DNA from: CAXBDP01 sp041689935
GTDB lineage: Bacteria > Bacteroidota > Bacteroidia > Cytophagales > Cyclobacteriaceae
Length of the DNA: 64,000 nucleotides
Direction of reading: 5' to 3'
Assembly: GCA_041689935.1 (NCBI GenBank)
Contig: JBDNFI010000008.1
Coordinates: forward strand, 1-64,000
The first letter of the stretch is position 1. The number at the start of each line of letters is the position of its first letter. Shown piece after piece: positions 34,485 to 43,860 of this stretch. The position numbers were made by a program, and so were the translations under genes. Under the pieces are notes generated by a model. The model did not search any database and was not told where the DNA came from. It saw only the letters and a program-made list of their open reading frames with translations.

Positions 34485-36629
34485 ATGGCGAAGAAACACA
34501 ATAAGAATTCCGATACTTCGGAACTTCAAAAACTAATCAACCGATTAGATTTATTTTTAAAACGACATCGCTCCAATGCATTCACTTCGGGGCAGATTAT
34601 TCGAAAACTGGACATTAAGGAAAAAAGCCAAAAACAGGCACTAAATTCGGCTATCAATCAATTAGTGGATGATGGCATAGCGGTGAGAGTAGGTGATGGA
34701 AGGATAAAATCAGCAGAAAAACCCAAGGCATTCATTGGCAGGGTAGATTATGTAAACCCTCGATTCGCCTTCGTCATTTCCGAAGATCCAGCAGACACCG
34801 AAGATGTATATGTGCGGGAGGATGACCTAATGCAAGCCCTCGACGATGACATGGTCGAGGTAGAAATCACAGGCTCCAACAGACAAGGCAAGCTCGAAGG
34901 AAGGGTAGTTCGGATAATAGAGCGAAAAAGAACTGAATTTGTCGGCAGAATGATTCGTACCAAAACGACTGCATTCGTGCATCCTGATTTCAAAAAAATG
35001 CATCACGACATTTATATCAGTTCCAAAAACATAAACAATGCGCAGGACAACGATAAGGTAGTAGTGGAGATCACTCAGTGGCCAGAATGGGAGAAAAACC
35101 CTGAAGGAAAGGTTACTAACGTACTCGGAAAAGCAGGGGAACATGAGGCTGAAATCCACTCCATTATGGCCGAATTCTCTCTTCCATTCGCCTTTTCTGA
35201 TGTAGTAGAAAATGAAGCAGAAAAGATTTCAGACGTAATTCATCCAAAAGAGATTGCCAATAGAAGGGACTTTAGAGGAGTGACTACTTTTACCATTGAT
35301 CCAGCAGATGCCAAAGATTTTGATGATGCTCTTTCCATTGAAAAACTCGAAGGGGGATTGTGGAGAATTGGTGTTCACATTGCTGATGTAACGCACTACG
35401 TAATTCCAGGCACCATTCTCGACAAAGAAGCATTCCGCCGAGCTACCTCTGTTTACCTTGTCGATCGCACTATTCCAATGCTTCCCGAAAAGCTTTCTAA
35501 TGGATTATGCTCTCTTCGACCAAATGAAGATAAGCTCACTTTTTCAGCGGTATTCGATTTGGATGAAAATGGAAAAGTATACAAGGAGTGGTTTGGACGC
35601 ACGGTTATTCATTCGGATATGCGCTTCGCTTATGAAGATGCCCAAGAAAGGATAGAAACAGGCAAGGGCGAATATGCTGATGAAATAAATCTGATGAATA
35701 GCATTGCCAAAAAACTGAAAGCCGAACGTTTTAAGCAAGGAGCAATTGCTTTCGAAACAGTCGAGGTGAAATTCAAATTAGACGAAAATGGCAAGCCACT
35801 TGGCATGTTCCCAAGAGTGCGAAAAGACGCACATAAATTGATAGAGGAATTTATGCTGCTAGCCAATAAAAAGGTAGCCGAGCACGTCTATTTTTTCAAA
35901 AACGGCAAGGATAAAAATACTTTTGTGTATCGTACACATGATAATCCAGATCCAGAGCGATTGGATTCTTTCTCCATTTTTGCCAAGCGATTTGGACATC
36001 AGATCGACCTAGAAGAAGGTGGCGTTAGTGCCTCTATCAATAAATTGATGCATGAAATTGAAGGTAAGCCTGAGCAAAATGTACTGGAACAATTAGCCAT
36101 TCGAAGCATGGCAAAAGCTAAATACACCACTGATCCCAAAGGACATTTTGGCCTGGCATTCAAACATTATACTCATTTTACCTCACCCATCCGTAGATAC
36201 CCCGACGTAATGGTTCATCGACTTCTACAGCAATATTTGGATGGAAAATTCAATACCGAAAAAGATGAATACGAAGTAAAGTGTCAACATTCATCAGAGC
36301 GGGAGAAAAATGCTGCCGATGCTGAAAGAGCCTCCATCAAATACAAACAAGTGGAATTTATGTCCATGGCTGAGGATAAAGACTACGAAGGTGTGGTTAC
36401 CGGAGTTACCGAATGGGGAGTTTTCGTGGAAATGATCGAGACCAAATGTGAAGGCATGGTAAGAGTTGCAGATATGAAAGATGACTTCTATGAATTTGAC
36501 GAGAGAAATTACCGATTGGTAGGTCGCAAAGGCAAAAAGATCATCACACTGGGAGATCAAGTGATGGTTCGAGTGATTGACACCGATATTGATCGCCGCA
36601 CAATTGATTTAGAATTTGCTCGCAAATAA
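34485..36629 (+). CDS. rnr: Ribonuclease R
   Basis: 714 aa. An N-terminal winged-helix segment (about 30-80) and cold-shock RNA-binding domains (about 80-240) are followed by the RNB catalytic domain with FTIDPADAKDFDDALSIE (metal-binding aspartates near residue 270) and HYTHFTSPIRRYPD. A C-terminal S1 domain spans about 625-710 (GVVTGVTEWGVFVEM). A processive 3'-5' exoribonuclease for structured RNA, such as mRNA and misfolded rRNA. It has an octamer at 34814. Confidence 0.95.
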   Translation: MAKKHNKNSDTSELQKLINRLDLFLKRHRSNAFTSGQIIRKLDIKEKSQKQALNSAINQLVDDGIAVRVGDGRIKSAEKPKAFIGRVDYVNPRFAFVISEDPADTEDVYVREDDLMQALDDDMVEVEITGSNRQGKLEGRVVRIIERKRTEFVGRMIRTKTTAFVHPDFKKMHHDIYISSKNINNAQDNDKVVVEITQWPEWEKNPEGKVTNVLGKAGEHEAEIHSIMAEFSLPFAFSDVVENEAEKISDVIHPKEIANRRDFRGVTTFTIDPADAKDFDDALSIEKLEGGLWRIGVHIADVTHYVIPGTILDKEAFRRATSVYLVDRTIPMLPEKLSNGLCSLRPNEDKLTFSAVFDLDENGKVYKEWFGRTVIHSDMRFAYEDAQERIETGKGEYADEINLMNSIAKKLKAERFKQGAIAFETVEVKFKLDENGKPLGMFPRVRKDAHKLIEEFMLLANKKVAEHVYFFKNGKDKNTFVYRTHDNPDPERLDSFSIFAKRFGHQIDLEEGGVSASINKLMHEIEGKPEQNVLEQLAIRSMAKAKYTTDPKGHFGLAFKHYTHFTSPIRRYPDVMVHRLLQQYLDGKFNTEKDEYEVKCQHSSEREKNAADAERASIKYKQVEFMSMAEDKDYEGVVTGVTEWGVFVEMIETKCEGMVRVADMKDDFYEFDERNYRLVGRKGKKIITLGDQVMVRVIDTDIDRRTIDLEFARK

Positions 36630-36675
36630 AATAAAACTCTATTTTAGCAAAAATTTTGAACTATTCATTTTTGTA

Positions 36676-37659
36676 ATGATCAACCCAATCATAATCAAGG
36701 AAATCCTCGAAAGGCTAGATACTGAAATTTCAAAAATGCCTTTTGGGCAATCTCCAGTCGAACTATATGAACCCATCAGATACACAATGGCATTGGGCGG
36801 CAAAAGAATGAGACCTGTACTCACGCTACTGTCTTACAGGATTTTTCGCGACGATTGGGACCGAGTGCTTGAGCCCGCTATTGCTGTGGAGGTATTTCAT
36901 AACTTCACCTTGCTGCATGATGATATCATGGACAAAGCCCCCTTGAGAAGAGGAGAGCCAACCGTATTTCAAAAATGGAATGAAAGTGTAGCCATTTTGT
37001 CTGGTGATGTAATGATGGTAAAAGCGTATGACTTATTGCTTAAAACTGATCCATCTTTATTGCCCGAAGTATTACGATGGTTCAATAAAACGGCTGTAGA
37101 AGTATGTGAAGGACAGCAATTCGATATGAATTTCGAGGAACAGCGGGAGGTAAAAGAAGAGGATTATATTCATATGATCCGTCAGAAAACTGCTGTGTTG
37201 CTTGGGTATAGTTTGCGCCTTGGTGCCATGCTGGCCGGTGAAAAGGAGCCTGTATGCGATGCTCTATATCAAATTGGTGTAGACATGGGCCTAGGTTTCC
37301 AGCTCATGGACGATCTACTCGATGTATATGCCGACCAGAGCAAATTTGGGAAGCAAGTGGGTGGAGATATCATCGCCAACAAAAAGACCTATCTTCTGAT
37401 CAAAGCCAAAGAATTGGTGACAGGAGAATTGCATGGCGAACTAGAATATTGGCTGAATGCTAAAGATTTCGATTCAATAGAAAAAGTAAATGCAGTTACA
37501 GAAATTTATAACAAACTTGGCATAAGAGAGCTCGCCATTGAGAAGATGGACACCTATTATGATAGGGCGTATTTTGGCCTAGACCAGCTGCCCGGACGCT
37601 TACGTTTCAAAGAGGAACTGACAGATTTAATGAAAGGGCTAGCCTCCCGCGACAAATAA
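36676..37659 (+). CDS. Polyprenyl (octaprenyl-type) diphosphate synthase
   Basis: 327 aa from the ATG at 36676; a TTG upstream at 36616 overlaps rnr and is unlikely. First aspartate-rich motif LLHDDIMD with GRRGEP-like RRGEPT following, and second motif FQLMDDLLD; GGKRMRP near the N-terminus. A trans-prenyltransferase elongating C5 units to make the side chain of menaquinone or other polyprenyl diphosphates. Chain length cannot be read reliably by eye. Octamers at 37143 and 37643. Rhomboid 3 follows by 6 bp. Confidence 0.92.
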   Translation: MINPIIIKEILERLDTEISKMPFGQSPVELYEPIRYTMALGGKRMRPVLTLLSYRIFRDDWDRVLEPAIAVEVFHNFTLLHDDIMDKAPLRRGEPTVFQKWNESVAILSGDVMMVKAYDLLLKTDPSLLPEVLRWFNKTAVEVCEGQQFDMNFEEQREVKEEDYIHMIRQKTAVLLGYSLRLGAMLAGEKEPVCDALYQIGVDMGLGFQLMDDLLDVYADQSKFGKQVGGDIIANKKTYLLIKAKELVTGELHGELEYWLNAKDFDSIEKVNAVTEIYNKLGIRELAIEKMDTYYDRAYFGLDQLPGRLRFKEELTDLMKGLASRDK

Positions 37660-37665
37660 CGCCAA

Positions 37666-38292
37666 ATGCAGCTTTCCATCACCACTATTATTATTATCCT
37701 TACAGGTATTACAAGCTACTATGCTTGGAAGCAGCCAGCTATTATGTATAAGTGGCTATTCAATCCTTATTACATTCACCAGCAGAAAGCGTATTACCGA
37801 TTCATCACTTCTGGATTTATTCATAAAGATGGGTGGCACCTACTCTTTAATATGATTGCTCTCTACTTTTTTGGTGAAAAGGTCGAATACATTTTCTCTA
37901 TGTTCTTTGGCGCATTGGGCGGCTATTTATTTATTGCTTTATATATCCTTGGAATTATCGTTTCTGGTATTCCAAGCTATATTAAACATAGGAATGCCCA
38001 ATATTTTAATTCTTTGGGAGCGTCGGGCGGGGTAGCTGCTGTTGTTTTTAGTAGCATACTTTTCGATCCACTTTCTGTTATTTGTTTATATTTTGCTATA
38101 TGTATTCCAGGCTTTATTCTTGGTGCGTTTTTTCTGGGTTATTCTTGGTATAGAGGCAAGCAATCATCCGATAATATCAATCACGATGCACATTTGTACG
38201 GGGCATTATTTGGAGTAATTTTCACCATTATTCTCAAACCACAGGTGTTGCCGCTATTCTTCGAAAAGCTTGCTACATTCAGTCTTTTTTAA
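37666..38292 (+). CDS. Rhomboid family protease 3
   Basis: 208 aa, six membrane helices. His53, His58, Asn62 (TSGFIHKDGWHLLFN), serine in GASGG (Ser120) and histidine in NHDAHLYGA (His176). The minimal rhomboid fold without extra domains. Third rhomboid in 8 kb. It is placed 6 bp after the polyprenyl synthase gene and is probably cotranscribed with it. Confidence 0.9.
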   Translation: MQLSITTIIIILTGITSYYAWKQPAIMYKWLFNPYYIHQQKAYYRFITSGFIHKDGWHLLFNMIALYFFGEKVEYIFSMFFGALGGYLFIALYILGIIVSGIPSYIKHRNAQYFNSLGASGGVAAVVFSSILFDPLSVICLYFAICIPGFILGAFFLGYSWYRGKQSSDNINHDAHLYGALFGVIFTIILKPQVLPLFFEKLATFSLF

Positions 38293-38367
38293 ACCCAACA
38301 GTTTTTATACAATTTATTATTAGGGCTTGGTATTTTATCATTAAATTCGTCCCCTAATAATCACTGT

Positions 38368-38934
38368 ATGAAAAATAAAATATTACCGCTGCTATTTCTA
38401 TTTATGGTTTTAGGTAGCATGCACGGGGTAGCCCAAAGCGTGGAGGATCCCAAAAATCCGAAAAACCTTGGAATCAGAAATGTTTATTGGGTAGAAGCTG
38501 GTTTTGGTATGTCCAACCAAGGATGGACTGGTTCTTACAGCATCAATTTGGAAACGATAAATAACATCATGTTGGTCGCAGGAATTAGCAATCTCTCGAG
38601 AGGTGGCTTGAAGCCTGAAAAAACATTTTACGAAAGAGAAAGCTGGTATGCTGGCTTGGGTATTATCAATAAAAAAGGATCAAGCTTGAAAATGGTTTCT
38701 GCATCCATCAGTTTTTCGGATTTTACCCAAAGCATATTTGAGGGTCAATATTCCGACGCAGGTGTTCCAATGCATCGAATCAACACCTCCGACGCTATCG
38801 GCATAAGACTAGAAGGTAAAATTGTTCCTAACAATGGATGGGCTGGTTTTGCAGTATCCCCATTTGTAGATATCAATGGCACTCAGTCTATGGTAGGTGT
38901 TTCTATGGCTGTAGCCTTAGGGCGTATGTGGTAA
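38368..38934 (+). CDS. Secreted beta-rich protein, unknown
   Basis: 188 aa with a signal peptide ending MHGVAQ. The mature part is beta-rich and aromatic (WVEAGFGMSNQGWTGSYSINLE, WAGFAVSPFVDING) and ends VSMAVALGRMW, like a small outer-membrane beta-barrel whose last strand ends in an aromatic residue. Not assigned to a family. Monocistronic with a downstream terminator. Confidence 0.75.
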   Translation: MKNKILPLLFLFMVLGSMHGVAQSVEDPKNPKNLGIRNVYWVEAGFGMSNQGWTGSYSINLETINNIMLVAGISNLSRGGLKPEKTFYERESWYAGLGIINKKGSSLKMVSASISFSDFTQSIFEGQYSDAGVPMHRINTSDAIGIRLEGKIVPNNGWAGFAVSPFVDINGTQSMVGVSMAVALGRMW

Positions 38935-38960
38935 TAGAATATACATACCTCCAAAAAAGG

Positions 38961-38995
38961 AAAAGCACAGTTTCCCGAGAGAGACTGTGCTTTTT
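38961..38995. terminator. Bidirectional terminator between beta-barrel gene and rpmA
   Basis: AAAAGCACAGT (38961-38971) and ACTGTGCTTTT (38984-38994) form an 11-bp stem with a 12-nt loop, an A run on one side and a T run on the other. The genes on either side are convergent. Confidence 0.9.
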
Positions 38996-39018
38996 ACATG
39001 TTTAACTTTAACCTATTC

Positions 39019-39288
39019 TTAAGCCTCTGCAGGTTCAGATAGAACTACAGATACAAATGAACGATCTTGTTTTCCTCTTTTGAAGGTAACAACACCGTTT
39101 GCTAATGCATATAGCGTATGATCCTTGCCAATACCTACATTGTCACCTGGATGGTGCTTTGTACCTCTTTGGCGTACGATGATGTTGCCAGCTATTGCGC
39201 CTTGACCACCATAAATTTTAACGCCCAATCTTTTGCTTTCCGAATCACGTCCGTTGCGGGAACTACCGACCCCTTTTTTGTGTGCCAT
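39019..39288 (-). CDS. rpmA: 50S ribosomal protein L27
   Basis: 89 aa, starting MAHKKGVGSSRNGRDSESKRLG, the standard L27 beginning without a cleaved leader, then GNIIVRQRGTKHHPGDNVGIGKDHTLYA. It binds near the peptidyl transferase centre. It is the second gene of the rplU-rpmA operon, 9 bp after rplU, in the usual order. Confidence 0.98.
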   Translation of the reverse strand: MAHKKGVGSSRNGRDSESKRLGVKIYGGQGAIAGNIIVRQRGTKHHPGDNVGIGKDHTLYALANGVVTFKRGKQDRSFVSVVLSEPAEA

Positions 39289-39297
39289 GTTGTATCC

Positions 39298-39609
39298 TTA
39301 TTTAGAAATTTCTTCAATTAAGACCTTTGTGAAATCTTGGCGGTGTCCTTGGGTCTTCTTGTACCCTTTTCTCCGCTTTTTCTTGAAGATGATAACTTTA
39401 TCACCTTTCATGTGACCTAGAACTTTTCCAGTCACTTTGGCACCTTCCACTAGTGGAGCACCAACCTCAATCGATCCCTCGTTGTCTAACAACAATACTT
39501 GATCGAATACAACGGAAGCGCCTTCTTGCTCTGCCATTAATGGGGCATACACAAACTGATCTTTTGTTACTTTGAACTGCTTGCCGCTGATGTCAACAAT
39601 TGCGTACAT
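39298..39609 (-). CDS. rplU: 50S ribosomal protein L21
   Basis: 103 aa, starting MYAIVDISGKQFKVTKDQFVYAP and ending in a basic tail with FKKKRRKGYKKTQGHRQDFT. Binds 23S rRNA with L20. First gene of the L21-L27 operon with a very clear promoter upstream (39643-39673). Confidence 0.98.
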   Translation of the reverse strand: MYAIVDISGKQFKVTKDQFVYAPLMAEQEGASVVFDQVLLLDNEGSIEVGAPLVEGAKVTGKVLGHMKGDKVIIFKKKRRKGYKKTQGHRQDFTKVLIEEISK

Positions 39610-39642
39610 AAAATTTAATTTTTATTTTCAAAAATCGGACTG

Positions 39643-39673
39643 CAAATATACGCCCCTACATCTAAAAAACAAA
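39643..39673 (-). promoter_or_regulatory. Consensus rplU-rpmA promoter
   Basis: On the minus strand TTTG (complement of 39670-39673), a 19-nt spacer, and TATATTTG (complement of 39643-39650), an exact match to the Bacteroidota consensus TTTG-N19-TAnnTTTG. The start of transcription would be about 26 nt before the rplU ATG. Confidence 0.85.
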
Positions 39674-40071
39674 CTTTAAAATGCAAGGGATTTAGAGGAA
39701 AAATATTTTTCGGAAATGTGAAAAAAAATAACCCTCGATTTTAGTTGATATGGCAATAAGTAAAAGTTTCAATCAATATATATAAATGATTGATTTATAA
39801 ATTATTAAAACGAATTAATTTAAATTGGACGATAATTGCGGTTCAGAAAATTCCAATTGATTTTTAAGCTGACCTTTTACATATTTGTAGAGGTGCTTTC
39901 GCTCAAAATCAATTTATCTCTGGTGTTTGATTTTTTTTCATTATGTTAATCAGAGTATTATCAGATTTGAGCATCTAAAGACAAGTTTATCACAACTATT
40001 TTCTTCCACCACAGGTTGAAGAAAAGTTATTTTTATTGGGATACCAGAATTGTATAAACAAACAAATTAAG
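39674..40071. other. Long AT-rich leader region before nrdB
   Basis: About 400 bp without a gene. A hairpin lies at 40002-40022 (TCTTCCACC with GGTTGAAGA, one mismatch, loop ACA), 50 bp before nrdB. No cobalamin riboswitch box was found. Long, empty leaders before nrd genes often hold NrdR sites, but I cannot recognise a clear pair of 16-bp boxes here. Confidence 0.45.
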
Positions 40072-41064
40072 ATGAGTGAAAAAGAAACAGCTGCGATGGA
40101 ACCGATCTTAACAGTGAATAAAGAACGATTTGTATTATTTCCTATCAGACACAATGATATTTGGAAATTTTATAAAAAAGCGGAAGCCAGCTTTTGGACA
40201 GCAGAGGAGATTGATTTGAGTCAGGACATGATAGACTGGGAAAATTTGAATGATGGTGAGCGTCATTTTATTTCTCATGTATTAGCATTTTTTGCTGCGA
40301 GCGATGGAATAGTAAATGAAAATCTGGCTGAAAATTTTATCAATGCCGTACAATATACCGAGGCTAAATTTTTCTACGGGTTTCAGATTGCTATGGAAAA
40401 TATCCACAGCGAAACCTATTCACTATTAATCGATACTTACGTAAAAGACCCCGCTGAACATTATAAGCTTCTGAATGCAATTGAAACACTTGATTGTGTT
40501 AAGAAAAAAGCGGATTGGGCATTAAGATGGATTGATGAAGGCTCATTTGCAGAGAGATTAGTGGCATTTGCTGCAGTAGAAGGTATTTTCTTCTCTGGTA
40601 GTTTCTGTTCGATATTTTGGCTCAAAAAGCGCGGCTTAATGCCAGGGCTTACTTTTTCCAATGAATTAATTAGTAGAGACGAGGGTTTGCATTGTGATTT
40701 TGCTTGTCTACTCTACAATAGTCACCTAAAAACTAAACTACCAGAATCCACGGTACTTAAAGTTATCAGAGATGCGGTAGAGATTGAAAAAGAATTTGTA
40801 ACAGACGCATTGCCTGTTCGCCTTATCGGCATGAATAGCGATTTAATGTGTCAATATATTGAGTTCGTCGCAGACAGATTGCTTTCCGAATTAGGTTGTG
40901 ATAAAATTTATGGTTCGAGCAATCCGTTTGATTTTATGGAAATGATTTCCATGCAAGGCAAAACCAACTTCTTTGAAAAAAGAGTAGCAGAATATCAGAA
41001 AGCTGGCGTTATGAATGAAAACGAGAGCGGCAAGCCGAAGATAAGTTTTGATGAAGACTTTTAA
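40072..41064 (+). CDS. nrdB: Ribonucleotide reductase class I beta subunit (R2), eukaryote-like
   Basis: 330 aa from ATG 40072. Metal ligands and radical tyrosine occur as ENIHSETY (Glu109, His112, Tyr116), so this is a tyrosyl-radical enzyme. Further ligands are in FAAVEGIFFSGSF and RDEGLHCDF. The sequence is much closer to animal and yeast R2 than to E. coli NrdB (FYGFQIAMENIHSE, WLKKRGLMPGLTFSNELISRDEG). It supplies the radical for NrdA. The nrdB-nrdA order with 32 bp between is typical of Bacteroidota. The ending, PKISFDEDF, resembles the R2 tail that docks with R1. Confidence 0.97.
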   Translation: MSEKETAAMEPILTVNKERFVLFPIRHNDIWKFYKKAEASFWTAEEIDLSQDMIDWENLNDGERHFISHVLAFFAASDGIVNENLAENFINAVQYTEAKFFYGFQIAMENIHSETYSLLIDTYVKDPAEHYKLLNAIETLDCVKKKADWALRWIDEGSFAERLVAFAAVEGIFFSGSFCSIFWLKKRGLMPGLTFSNELISRDEGLHCDFACLLYNSHLKTKLPESTVLKVIRDAVEIEKEFVTDALPVRLIGMNSDLMCQYIEFVADRLLSELGCDKIYGSSNPFDFMEMISMQGKTNFFEKRVAEYQKAGVMNENESGKPKISFDEDF

Positions 41065-41096
41065 TACCCATTTTACCCCTGTAACCCAATAGCAAT

Positions 41097-43472
41097 ATGT
41101 TAGTAATTAAACGTGACGGAAGGAGAGAATCCGTAAAGTTTGATAAAATTACCACCCGAATCGAAAGGCTTTGCCAAGGGTTGGACGACAATTTTATCCA
41201 GCCAGTAGAAGTAGCCAAAAAGGTAATTGAAGGGCTTTATGACGGAGTGAGTACACAGGAGCTAGATAACCTCGCGGCAGAGATAGCGGCCTCTTTGACC
41301 ACCCGCCATCCCGACTATGCCGTATTAGCAGCAAGAATTGCTGTGTCTAATCTTCAGAAACTAACCAGTAGCTCCTTTTCCAATGTGATGAAAAGGCTCT
41401 ACACCTATGTGAATCCCAAAACAGGCGGTCATGCCCCATTGATTTCTACAGAAGCCTATGGAGTAGTGAAGAAATATGCCAAGAAACTTGATGCAGAAAT
41501 AGATTATAATAGGGATTTTGGATACGATTATTTTGGGTTCAAAACGTTAGAGCGTTCATACTTGATGCGCCTTGATGGCAATGTAGTAGAACGCCCTCAG
41601 CACATGATTATGCGCGTAGCAGTGGGTATACACATGGACAATATCGATGCCATTTTAACCACTTATAAGTTGATGTCCGAGCGTTGGTTCACACATGCTA
41701 CCCCTACGCTTTTCAATGCAGCCACACCTAAACCACAGCTTTCATCCTGCTTCCTTCTCACCATGAAGGACGATAGTATCGATGGCATTTACGATACCTT
41801 AAAACAATGCGCCAAAATCTCTCAATCGGCGGGTGGTATCGGCTTAAGCATTCACAATGTGAGAGCTAAGGGGTCTTATATCAGAGGTACAGGCGGTAAA
41901 TCAAACGGCATTGTGCCGATGCTTCGTAATTTTGATATGACGGCTCGTTATGTAGATCAAGGAGGCGGTAAGCGAAAAGGTAGTTTTGCCATTTACCTTG
42001 AACCTTGGCATGCAGATATTTTTGAATTCCTCGAGTTGAAGAGAAATCACGGGAAAGAAGAAATGAGAGCAAGAGACCTCTTCTACGCAATGTGGATGAG
42101 CGACTTGTTCATGAAAAGAGTAGAACGCAACGAAGAATGGTCACTTTTTTGTCCAAATGAAGCACCAGGACTTGCCGATTGCTATGGCGATGAATTCGAA
42201 AGATTGTACGAAAAATATGAGCGGGAGGGTAAAGCACGCAAAGTTATCAAAGCGCAAGACCTATGGTTCGAGATATTAGAATCTCAGATTGAAACAGGTA
42301 CACCTTACATGCTTTTTAAAGATGCTGCCAACAAAAAGTCGAATCAGAAAAATTTAGGTACCATAAAGTCTAGTAACTTATGTACTGAGATAATTCAATA
42401 TACCAGCCCTGATGAAGTGGCAGTATGTAATCTAGCATCCATCGCACTTCCTAAGTTTGTGGATGAAAATGGTGATTTTGATCATCAGCAATTGTATGAT
42501 ATTACGTACGTAGTCACCAAAAACCTAAACAACGTAATAGATGTAAACTATTACCCAGTAGAGGAGGCAAGAACCAGTAATATGCTTCATCGCCCGATTG
42601 GTATAGGGGTACAAGGACTGGCGGATGTTTTTATGCTACAAAAGATAGCCTTTGATTCTCCACAAGCAAGAAAATTGAACAAAGATATTTTCGAAACTAT
42701 CTACTTTGCTTCCATGAAATCAAGCATGGATTTGGCAAAGATAGAAGGCCCATACCAAACTTTCCAAGGATCGCCAGTATCAAAAGGCATCTTCCAATTT
42801 GATATGTGGGGTATTACTCCAGATTCCGGACGTTGGGATTGGGACAGTCTCAAGCAAGAAGTGAAAAAGCATGGAGTACGTAACTCCTTATTAGTTGCGC
42901 CAATGCCAACAGCTTCTACTTCTCAGATAATGGGCAATAATGAGTGCTTTGAGCCGTACACGTCCAATATCTATACAAGAAGGACGCTTTCTGGTGAATT
43001 CATTATCGTGAATAAGCACTTGATGAAGGATTTGATTGCGCTTGGCTTATGGAATGATAATATGAAAAACCGTATTATCTCTGCCAATGGCTCTATCCAA
43101 AATATCCCTCAAATTCCAGATAATTTGAAGGCAATCTATCGCACTGTTTGGGAAATCTCCCAGAAGTCGATTGTTGAAATGTCTGCTGATAGAGGAGCAT
43201 ATATTTGCCAAAGTCAAAGTTTAAACATACACATGCAAGATGCCAACTTCGGTAAGCTTACATCCATGCACTTCTACGCCTGGAAGCAAGGTTTGAAAAC
43301 CGGAATGTATTACCTAAGAACGCGTGCTGCAGCGGATGCTATCAAATTCACAGTAGATAAAGCAAACCTAAGCGAGTCAAAATCTGCAGAAGCGAAAGCG
43401 AAAGAAGAGCAGCAAGCAGCCATTGCATGTTCGCTTGAGGATCCAGAAGGATGCGACATGTGCGGTAGTTAA
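41097..43472 (+). CDS. nrdA: Ribonucleotide reductase class I alpha subunit (R1), eukaryote-like
   Basis: 791 aa. An N-terminal ATP-cone (MLVIKRDGRRESVKFDKI, about 1-90) gives allosteric activity control. The barrel has the redox Cys in PQLSSCFLL, NLCTEIIQY, the radical cysteine region and ATPMPTASTSQIMGN. The C-terminal thioredoxin-recycling Cys pair is CDMCGS. It reduces ribonucleoside diphosphates to deoxyribonucleotides. Sequence is eukaryote-like, as for nrdB. A strong terminator follows the gene. Octamer at 42221. Confidence 0.97.
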   Translation: MLVIKRDGRRESVKFDKITTRIERLCQGLDDNFIQPVEVAKKVIEGLYDGVSTQELDNLAAEIAASLTTRHPDYAVLAARIAVSNLQKLTSSSFSNVMKRLYTYVNPKTGGHAPLISTEAYGVVKKYAKKLDAEIDYNRDFGYDYFGFKTLERSYLMRLDGNVVERPQHMIMRVAVGIHMDNIDAILTTYKLMSERWFTHATPTLFNAATPKPQLSSCFLLTMKDDSIDGIYDTLKQCAKISQSAGGIGLSIHNVRAKGSYIRGTGGKSNGIVPMLRNFDMTARYVDQGGGKRKGSFAIYLEPWHADIFEFLELKRNHGKEEMRARDLFYAMWMSDLFMKRVERNEEWSLFCPNEAPGLADCYGDEFERLYEKYEREGKARKVIKAQDLWFEILESQIETGTPYMLFKDAANKKSNQKNLGTIKSSNLCTEIIQYTSPDEVAVCNLASIALPKFVDENGDFDHQQLYDITYVVTKNLNNVIDVNYYPVEEARTSNMLHRPIGIGVQGLADVFMLQKIAFDSPQARKLNKDIFETIYFASMKSSMDLAKIEGPYQTFQGSPVSKGIFQFDMWGITPDSGRWDWDSLKQEVKKHGVRNSLLVAPMPTASTSQIMGNNECFEPYTSNIYTRRTLSGEFIIVNKHLMKDLIALGLWNDNMKNRIISANGSIQNIPQIPDNLKAIYRTVWEISQKSIVEMSADRGAYICQSQSLNIHMQDANFGKLTSMHFYAWKQGLKTGMYYLRTRAAADAIKFTVDKANLSESKSAEAKAKEEQQAAIACSLEDPEGCDMCGS

Positions 43473-43495
43473 TTCAACTCGATACAATTAAAATG

Positions 43496-43533
43496 GTAAA
43501 AAGCCAGTTTCAATCTTGAAACTGGCTTTTTAC
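43496..43533 (+). terminator. Terminator of the nrdBA operon
   Basis: AAAAAGCCAGTTTC paired with GAAACTGGCTTTTT (43498-43531, extendable to 43496-43533) with a very small loop, ending in a T run. Strong, symmetric rho-independent terminator. Confidence 0.92.
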
Positions 43534-43860
43534 TTTATTATGCAAATAGGTATCATTCTTTGGCCATAATTTCTTAATGCTTATACGATCTGGATTAAGT
43601 TGATACAAAGGGCGGACGTACCAGTCGTTAATTTAGTTAAATAAAAAGATACTATTCCGAAATTAGCATCGTTGAGCAGTCAGCAGGTTAATTTTTGGTC
43701 AAATACTCGGCTAATATTAAGGGTTTCCAATTGCGGAAGCCCTTAATAATTTTCACAACTTGCCATTGCCAATACATTAAATATAGCCTTAGAGATAACA
43801 AGCTCATTCAAATCCCGCTAATTAGCTACCTTTGTTCACTAATTCCATCAGAAAGAGAAT
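43534..43860. other. Gene-free spacer with a second hairpin before rluD
   Basis: No credible gene; a plus-strand frame at 43695-43886 overlaps rluD and has no family features. A stem of 13 bp with one G-T wobble (43716-43728 with 43735-43747, loop AATTGC) is followed by AATTTT. It could terminate a short RNA read from about 43560-43715, or just be a stable leader structure. Confidence 0.45.

Noticed and set aside
39674..40071. Cobalamin riboswitch before nrdB
   Set aside because: No B12-box or matching stem pattern was found, and the enzyme is iron-tyrosyl class I, not B12-dependent.
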